Below, piece by piece: positions 57,529 through 64,000 of a DNA stretch of 64,000 nucleotides. Source of the DNA: Cyathus striatus (taxonomy: Eukaryota; Basidiomycota; Agaricomycetes; Agaricales; Nidulariaceae); NCBI GenBank assembly GCA_025738555.1, contig JAOVFP010000004.1:62001-126000 (forward strand). Direction: 5' to 3'. Position 1 is the stretch's first letter. Every line of letters begins with the position of its first letter. Under the pieces are notes generated by a model. It saw only the letters and a list, made by a program, of their open reading frames with translations. It did not search any database and had not been told where the DNA came from. A program made the position numbers and the translations under genes.

Positions 57529-58827
57529 CAACTCGGGAAGCATGCGAAGTTTCTGATGAATTGAGACGCCGCATGAATTTGTTTTATGACGATGAAAATC
57601 AGCGGGCGGCTGTAGTACGCAACATTCTGAAGAAGCTTGGGCTTGAGTTGGTAAACGGAACCATAGGTACAAAACTACCACGGACTGATGGACATATCTG
57701 TTCCAATGATCACCCAGTTATCATCTTGGAGGTCAAGCTCGAGTGTGGCAAGGGGGGAGGAGAACCTATATTCCAATCCCTTCTATATTACGATCTCTTT
57801 ACTCGGGAGTTTCATCTGTGGGAAGATGTCTCTTCAATTCACTCTTGCTTCATTATTACTCTAGTTGGTAAGCGTTATCATTGGGTTTCAACTTGAACCT
57901 ACGTTCGTGCAAATTGATTTTATATTAGGACCTCGTATAACCTTCGGGGGTTGTGCCTTAACTGATCGGTCCACAATGGAGATCTTTTCTTCCCTTGCGC
58001 TTGACTTTCACTTTACCGATGATAAGGCGATGGAAGATGTTGCGCGGCATCTAACAGCTATAAAGATAGCTGTGGACACCTTGAAAAAACGGTATCCAGA
58101 AGAAACTTCCCAATCGGTGAAACTCAAACCGACTCCTTCCTCTATTAATCGCACCTGTCGACATCCATCCGAGCGCCCATCGAACTTGCCGTCTTCGCAA
58201 GCCGCCCTCTCTACCCAAGTTTCCCCACTTGTCGTTCAAAGTATCTACCCGTACAAAACCACATTTACGCATATAGGCACGAATCAGCTGACGCCATTCA
58301 CGTATCAAGGGGCGTTCATGGACGACAAGCCCCTACTTTTCAGAGGGTGTGTGAATAAAGATGATCCTATCCTCATCAAGTTTGTGCGCAGATACGGAAA
58401 GGATGTGCATACATGGTTGTCAGAGCAGGGATTGGCTCCGAAGTTACTCGGATTCGAAGAGCTGTCCGGCGGGTGGTTCATGGTCGTCATGGACCTTCTA
58501 GACCAGCCATGGGTCCCCGTAAGTGATATGGGGGACCGTCTGCCAAGTGGTTTGAAGGAAGCTATTCGCGCTAGCATTGAAAAACTCCACGCGAATGATA
58601 TGGTGCATGGTGACATTCGCGAAACTAATATTATGATCAAGAGCAACGGCAAAGAGACCAAGTTTATGTTCATAGACTTCGACTGGGCAGGATTGTCTGG
58701 CAAGGTTACGTATCCTGGCAATATCAATTGTGCTTCTGTTCTTAAACGTCCAAAGGATGTATACTGTTATATGCCTATTTTACCTCGACATGACATTCAT
58801 ATGTTGAACAACATGGACGAGTCTTGA

Positions 58828-59223
58828 TCTTTAAATACTTTCATTTGCTAGTACTGGCTGTAGTATTTTTTTTCATACCCTCACGAGGCACAATAAACTA
58901 TGTACGAGAGAAAGCCATGTCATTCGAAATAGTCGCCCATCGACCTCGATCGAGCATTTTGACGTCGGAATAGTAGACACAATTTTACACTGACACATGC
59001 GATTCGTCAACCATACCGGCACCGTAGCTGGGATAGTATAACAGTCAAATTTCTTCTGTTTCTATATTCGTGACATTACTATAGCACGTAGGACAATATT
59101 CAGATCGGAATGAACCCAAGAGAGAGCAATGAGCGCTTGGAAAAAAAGCACTTCCAACATCTGAACACATTCTCTTATCTGTAAGCACACCGTCCCCAAC
59201 CTCGCTCGGTTCGTGAGCAATGA
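58828..59223. other. Spacer
   Basis: Follows the CRN stop codon; no gene recognised. The minus-strand frame running through it is only the tail of the G-alpha fragment to its right. Confidence 0.4.
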
Positions 59224-59497
59224 GATTGAGTTTCTTGTTGTCCTCGCCGAGTTGTCGTTGGAGGGCATCGCTGTGGGCTTTGGCCCTTTCGCTGTCGTTG
59301 TCATTGACGGAGGACACGCATGCGCCCATGGCTGCGTGTATTCTCCACTGGAGATGGTGGTCATAGTCGCCCCTACTAAGTAATCAATAAGTTTACTTTC
59401 GGTTCCGTTCCCTTGTTTAATTTAATTAATCTCGGGTCCAATTGGTCTGATTAGTAATACATTAATACGCCTTTAGAGTCTAGACCGGTGTTTCAAA
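59224..59497 (-). pseudogene. Duplicate of G-alpha promoter and first exon
   Basis: The minus strand reads MGACVSSVNDNDSERAKAHS then DALQRQLGEDNKKL, matching the first exon of the gene at 47574-50037, and the upstream 130 bp match 50085-50250 (TTTAATTTAATTAAT, CTGATTAGTAATACAT, ACCGGT). Homology ends abruptly inside the exon at about 59224, before the P-loop. The N-terminal MGAC is closer to the usual family start than the MGCR of the complete gene. Confidence 0.8.
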
Positions 59498-59667
59498 GCA
59501 CTCATCGATACTCAAGTACTCATCGAATCCCCAACCTACTCATCCTCCGCTTCTTCATTTGTCCACCCATAGTACTGCTCTCAGTAGATGGCAACATGAT
59601 CGTGCTGCTCATTGAATCCTTAGGGTGAGACCCTCCACGCCAGCACAAGGGGACTAGCCAACCGGGG

Positions 59668-59757
59668 ACTATGCGTCATACTGGGTACCGAGGAGCTGGT
59701 TGCTGCTGGAGTAGGCGTAGGAGGCTTCGACTCATCCCCTGATAGCGTGATTGTACG
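59668..59757 (-). pseudogene. 90-bp fragment of family X
   Basis: Matches 41878-41965 (minus strand LAGDESKPPTPT; here LSGDESKPPTPT, preceded by TITLSG). Its left end coincides with the left end of the main X locus (both stop at CGTCATACTGGG), and its right end switches to SET3-like sequence. Confidence 0.65.
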
Positions 59758-61135
59758 CTTCCCGCCTTCGCCTACGACCTTGAATGGACATCCGTCGTCA
59801 ACCCCTGCGTTCCTGCCGAATGCGTCTCCAGAATCACTTACAACTACACCACCACCTACAACCGCACCGCTATCAACAACTGCACCACCACCTACAACTG
59901 CACCGCTGCCAACAACTGCACCACCTCCAACCACTGCACCGCCACCAACCACTGCGTTACCTACCACAGCACCATCACCCACCTCAAACCCACAGAGTGG
60001 ATGGAGATGCGAAGGATGGCGCAGGCACGGAAGAGGATGAGGAAGAAACAGTGGGCGATACAGGTGAAGAGTCATGGCCAATTTTCCATCCGAGGAACGG
60101 TACGTTTTCCGTTTATTATATTCTATCGTTTCTAATCGTCGCCTTTGCAGATCACTTGATCGATAAGCTTCGAGTCGAGGTCGTGGATGGTGACTCTGGT
60201 ACCGAGAAAGGTGAGTTACTCATGCTCATGCATGTACCCCTTTGCTGACCTCTTTCTGTAGGTGATGCAGCGGTTGCTGGCCCTTCTACTCTCAAGCATG
60301 ATACACTCCCACTTCCCCCACCTCCCGCGATGTCGCCCTCGATGGGTTTTGCCAACTCGTAACGCCAGTCACAGGTGCTTGCGCCATCATAGGCTCCAAC
60401 AATCCATCGATTCCGAAAATGCTAGGAGTTGAGCTGGGTCTAGGGAAGGGCAAAGGCAAGGAGTGGGCCGTGGACATTGACCCTGGCATGAAGGAATGTT
60501 TGGGGTCGCCTCAGATGAGCTGGAGCACGTTTGCGCGTAGGGATTCATTCGAGGTCAGCCAGTTGCCGAGGTGAGAGGAAGAGGAGGAGGTGGTTGAGGC
60601 GGAAGTGTTGCCACCGAATACGCTTACGGTGACTTTGTCGCCGCATGACCATCCACCGATACCGTCTGCGTCTGGAGATGGTGGCGTCGAGATGGACATT
60701 CCGCTCACGCATTCGATTCATGGTCTTGGAGAGGAGAGACACCCGTCTGTTCCCCTACACGAAGATCATTCTCCTCTTTCGTTTATTGTTTCGTTGCCAG
60801 CTCCTCTATCCACCACTCTCAATACCAAGTCCGCCTATACGCACTCGGCCCTGCCTACGCCAATCTCTCCCCTTTCCCCAAGACCTCAGCCCACGGGAGA
60901 CTTTCCATTCGGCAATAACACCCCTTTGTCGCCTCTCACTTCCCTGCCATCACCGCATCGTTCCCGCTGCCGACCTCGCCGTTCCCCGATACACGAGACC
61001 CCCTGCCAAACCTGGAGCACAAGCATTCGATATTGTCGTCTCCGATGGTTGATGGTAGGATGGTAGTGAGATTCTCGAAGCCCATGAAGGACATGGTGAA
61101 CGTCGAGGCGGCGAGTGCATCGATGTGTCATGGGT
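59757..61135 (+). pseudogene. Fragment F of the SET3-like gene
   Basis: 59757-59995 matches the SET half of fragment D (FxPNAFPGSLT region) with an expanded TTAPPP repeat. 60000-60560 carries the DHLIDKLRVEVVDGDSGTEK exon, VAGPSTLKHDTLPLPPPP and MSWSTFARRDSFEVSQLPR with clean introns at 60106-60151 and 60216-60262. 60590-61066 continues open with EEVVEAEVLPPNTLTV and SPHDHPPIPS. The end near 61050-61130 resembles 25080-25140 of fragment B (MVDG). Stops near 60360 show decay. Confidence 0.55.
59845..59970 (+). repeat. 18-bp coding minisatellite (TTAPPP)
   Basis: About seven imperfect units of CCAACAACTGCACCACCA; the equivalent site in fragment D (39055-39100) has about two. Confidence 0.7.
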
Positions 61136-61139
61136 CGTG

Positions 61140-62190
61140 ATATGGAATAGTTTGATATGCATCTTGGTGGAAACGACGATGCTGAGGGTCCTCTTGGAGC
61201 TGCTGGCCTTATGACTAAATTCAACTGGTTCGTAACTTCCCTTCACTCTATCTTCTCATTAACTAACTGTATCACAGTGAAACGGACGAAGTTCACGCAG
61301 CATTTTCCCTAGCCTTAGGCAACCTTCAATACCTCACAACCAACCTCACCTGCCTCGTTCTGGCCTTCACGCGCTCTTGGTCTCTCACCCTCGTAAACCT
61401 CTCCGCCGTTCCCCTCGTCTCCCCCTTACTAGCTTCAGAACGCACATACACAGGCGTAGCAGTAACCCTCCTCTCCTGCGCCGCAACAATCATTGCAGCC
61501 GTCAAATCCTTCAACGCCCAACCGCACGAAACCCGGCTCGCATCCTCCTCCTTCTCCCTAGACAGCGCCACCCGAAACATCAACCTCGTCTGGGCAGCAA
61601 TCAGCGTCTCTGCCAAATTCGTCATGACGGCTATGTTCGTCTAGATTCTGGTTCGATGCCAAGCCTGTGCGTGACAGTAAAGCATCCGCAGTAGACGTTA
61701 TGGCTGTATTCTGGGCTTGCTTGGTCGCTAAAGCATGTGCGTTTCACAGTTCATCACAGTCGCAAAGGGCAAATTCGCCATAGTCGAACTACTATCTGTC
61801 CTCCTGGAGGAGAACACCACTCCACCCGCTCCAAGACCGACATCAGCCAACGACCCCCCATCACACCACGCACAACCACCACAACCACCACATTTTCATT
61901 TACCATCTTCAAACCCCGTGCACCAAAATCCTCTTAAAGAAGTTCACAGGCGAACTCGCCTTACGCGCTGTATTATTCTCCTACCCCTCTCATCCAGACA
62001 CCCGCGTTCTCGAGGACGTATCCCTCTTCCTCTCCGCTGGCGAACTTACCTTCATCGTCGGTGCTTCTGGGAGCGGTAAGAGCACCATCGCCCAACTCTT
62101 TCTCGGAATGTACACTCCTCAGGAAGGCAGTGTCTGCCTAGATGAGCAGGATGTTCGGTATCTCGATGAGTTTTTCCCCCGCTCCTGCGC
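61140..62190 (+). pseudogene. N-terminal half of a Ste6-like ABC exporter
   Basis: Reads GPLGAAGLMTKFNC, an intron (61231-61277), ETDEVHAAFSLALGNLQYLT, TCLVLAFTRSWSLTLV and further transmembrane-domain codons, a stop at 61643, and after frame changes LALRAVLFSYPSHPDTRVLE and VGASGSGKSTIAQLFLGMYT (Walker A), ending at DVRYLDEFF. This is the first TMD-NBD of an a-factor-type exporter. The signature and Walker B half is at 53440-53872 on the opposite strand. Confidence 0.78.
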
Positions 62191-62221
62191 TCCTTCATAC
62201 AATCATGAGTACAGCATTCGG

Positions 62222-62860
62222 GCCTAAACAGCCTAGCTATGGTACTATCCTCCAACTCGACCGCAAGATTCGTGATTTCCCAGTCCTGGTCCCATGGCGC
62301 CCTACATGTGAGGATGGTATTCCGAACGTAAAGCTCGAGTCGTGGTTGATCCTTTTCACAAGGAAAACCAGTACGTCCTCTTCTTCCTCATTCATATCCG
62401 CTGAAATTATGAATAATAGCGCTCTTGAACCTCTGCTGTGCGTGTTTCGCTCAGGCACTCTCCGAGACTCCATGCGATCTGTCGAAACATAGGTTTATAC
62501 CCTCCGTGATGACCATATACCGCTCTGCGTGGAGGATAAGTTAGATGCTTGAGATTGTGTGGGATTCGCCCCAGCCCATAAGGTGTCGTATGAACATTTG
62601 GTGGAGTCGGACGTTGTCTGCTGCTGTGGGTCTTTTGCGTCTTTCGAGGCGAAGTTTGATCACATCCTCGGTATACACATTTCGCATCTCCGTTCTTTCG
62701 GATACCGGGTGTTCCGTCTAATGACGCATACGCTGAGCCACTGTACCCCATGTGCCAGACCCGTTAATGAAAGTTCAAGCTTTCGCTCTAACACTAGGCT
62801 TGCGCTGCCCGCTGCCTTCGTTCTCCCAGCATTATCGAGCTTCTTTTCGTAGGGGTTGAT
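62222..62860 (+). pseudogene. Fragment of a Zn2Cys6-type transcription factor (fungal_trans region)
   Basis: Begins with PSYGTILQLDRKIRDFPV and continues in shifting frames with RFIPSVMTIYRSAWR and WSRTLSAAV, the middle-homology-region order of basidiomycete C6 regulators. No DNA-binding cluster is present; stops follow. It directly follows the ABC exporter break. Confidence 0.6.
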
Positions 62861-63298
62861 CATGCTGAAGGCTCACCGGAACGTATCTGATCTTTAGTGA
62901 ACGCTGTCGAGACAGTGTTAGATAGGGTTTCACCTACACTTGTGTCGAGCACTTATTAGCACTCTCGACGCTGCTCAGTGCTATTCATCACTGCCCCGAA
63001 GCCGTTTTTCCTTTGATTTTGATTTCTCAGCATTGCGAGCCTGAAGGGCTACCCCTCCCAAGATTCCTTCGTGATGCGTACTATGAGTGCTGCTACAAGG
63101 ACATGAGGGACTACGCGGAATGCTTCCTTGATTATGGCTGTATACCATGGACCGACGCTCAGTGCGAGTGGGATGGACAATAGCCACCGGTTACTATTAC
63201 TAACGAAGTTTTCAGGTTTCATACTATAGGATTATGTAAAAGCTGTGATATATAATTATCTGCATATGTAGACCACATTTGAAATACGGTACAAGCTA
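62861..63298. other. Spacer with a short clean reading frame
   Basis: The plus strand at 63054-63183 reads LPRFLRDAYYECCYKDMRDY and ends DAQCEWDGQ before a stop; it could be the last exon of an unrecognised gene or more of the decayed regulator. Nothing else seen. Confidence 0.35.
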
Positions 63299-64000
63299 TC
63301 AGTTAGAGTCTGCTTCAGACTCTATACCCGAACTATCTATGTCAGAACCCCAATCTATGCCGTCTTTCGATCCGTTCATGAACATGTTGGCAGGAGTGTC
63401 GCGAAGCGCTTCTTCAGGTATTACATATTCATTACATATGAATCTATGCCATTGGTAGCGGCGTCGGATTTTGTCTACATCCTCCGAGTCAACGATACCG
63501 AACAGCTTGCACATCACTTCAAAAATTTCTTCTTTTCGTTCACGGAAATCGTTCATTTTTTTAACGGAATCATTCGTAGAGAAAATAAACAGAAAGTCTC
63601 GTGTGTTGTGTTTGCGACGTATAGGGAAGCGAATCAGGCTAGAAACATAAAGTTGAGATGACGAACATTGTAAGATCAGTAGTCAGCCTGACTAGACGTA
63701 CGGATCATTCTTATATTTCTCGTCGAACCCTAGCGTTTTCCATCTTTTCGATAACGTCTCGTCCACCATTTCGACGCGAAATCTCAGTTTGTACTTCCGA
63801 TTGATCTCATTCATCGTTAATGTCCATCCTGCCGCGTAGGCCGGAACCATTATTGGTTTCTTCGTAAGTCCGTATATCAATCTAGAACAGACTTTAGGTA
63901 TGTCGTCAATGTCGGTAATTACGGGGAAAAGGTTGTCATAGCTAAATACATCAATGTTAGATCACCACAAAACCGTAGCTAATGGATAATACTTGCTCTT
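63299..64000 (-). CDS. Small protein of unknown function, 5' end beyond the window (paralogue of 20905-21554)
   Basis: Exon 3 63636-63299, exon 2 63941-63702 (240 nt, as in the paralogue), and the first exon upstream of a donor near 63993, so the start codon lies outside. Conserved blocks: YDNLFPVITDID (paralogue FNYLFPPTIDID), VPAYAAGWTLT, RWKTLGFDEKYKND, FRERKEEIFEVMCKLFGI and ANMFMNG. The C-terminus is longer and acidic (SDIDSSGIESEADSN). All boundaries are GT-AG and in phase. Function unknown. Confidence 0.72.

Larger units (their letters stand above)
54200..58827 (+). pseudogene. Crinkler (CRN)-type gene: three ubiquitin-like headers, nuclease-like middle, kinase-like end, split by an insertion
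   Basis: Exons 54200-54521, 54570-54905, 54986-55315, 55382-55627, then (beyond the element at 55628-57528) 57529-57867 and 57929-58827. Exons 1-3 each encode a CRN ubiquitin-like header (CYILGDNP or CYIAGEDP starts, LQxAIK or LQKAVK, DIHLW-type strands). Exons 2 and 3 are nearly identical duplicates 410 bp apart, both phase 1. The segment after the insertion has TDGHI...PVIILEVK, a PD-(D/E)xK-like core. The last exon is kinase-like, with HGDIRETNI (catalytic loop) and IDFDWAG in place of DFG. In other fungi and oomycetes such proteins are secreted or nuclear effectors or self/non-self conflict proteins; which applies here is unknown. The insertion introduces a stop after the fourth exon. Confidence 0.78.

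Noticed and set aside
1..64000. tRNA genes and CRISPR arrays
   Set aside because: Reading for GGTTCGAxTCC-type B boxes with cloverleaf partners and for regularly spaced identical repeats found nothing convincing; tRNAscan-SE was not run.

Overview
The window looks like nuclear DNA of a filamentous basidiomycete, most likely an Agaricomycete. The evidence is many short GT-AG introns of about 45-65 bp, halves of a spermidine synthase/saccharopine dehydrogenase fusion gene (a basidiomycete arrangement), Crinkler-type proteins, a Gpa-type G-alpha subunit, a Ras-type GTPase, and several protein families that I know only from Agaricomycetes. I see no rRNA, convincing tRNA or CRISPR array. All functional statements come from reading translations by eye; no database search was run.

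Layout, left to right. 0.2-4.5 kb: two tandem paralogues of an Agaricomycete family of unknown function. 4.7-7.2 kb: palindromic repeats carrying a small mariner-like MITE, then a GC-rich, strand-skewed minisatellite block. 7.2-9.2 kb: a SET/PHD-gene fragment joined to the C-terminal half of a saccharopine dehydrogenase pseudogene. 9.3-13.9 kb: a divergent gene pair. One member is a Crinkler-type P-loop NTPase with a nuclease-like C-terminus; both members begin with two copies of an unnamed ~100-residue module. 14-16.7 kb: decayed copy of a family here called X. 16.8-21.6 kb: Ras-type GTPase, a PD-(D/E)xK-like protein, an 834-bp pogo-like element and a small two-copy family whose other copy is cut by the right edge of the window. 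21.6-45 kb: a gene-poor mosaic of fragments of the SET/PHD gene, family X, mitochondrial Lon protease and spermidine synthase. 45-50 kb: another SET/PHD copy and an apparently complete G-alpha gene. 51-54 kb: fragments of an Iml2-like protein, Lon and an ABC exporter. 54.2-58.8 kb: a Crinkler gene with three ubiquitin-like headers, a nuclease-like middle and a kinase-like end, interrupted by a 1.9-kb inverted-repeat element. 59-62.9 kb: fragments of G-alpha, X, the SET/PHD gene, an ABC exporter and a Zn2Cys6-type regulator. 63.3-64 kb: paralogue of the 20.9-kb gene.

Two themes stand out. First, three genes are present as complementary halves in opposite orientation (saccharopine dehydrogenase fusion, ABC exporter, SET/PHD gene), as inversions would leave them, among many partial duplications of the same few host genes. 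Second, the intact-looking genes include several effector- or conflict-type architectures: NTPase plus nuclease, triple-header CRN plus nuclease plus kinase, and a stand-alone nuclease-like protein. The four copies of the ~100-residue module around 12-13.6 kb are the best candidate for something not yet described.
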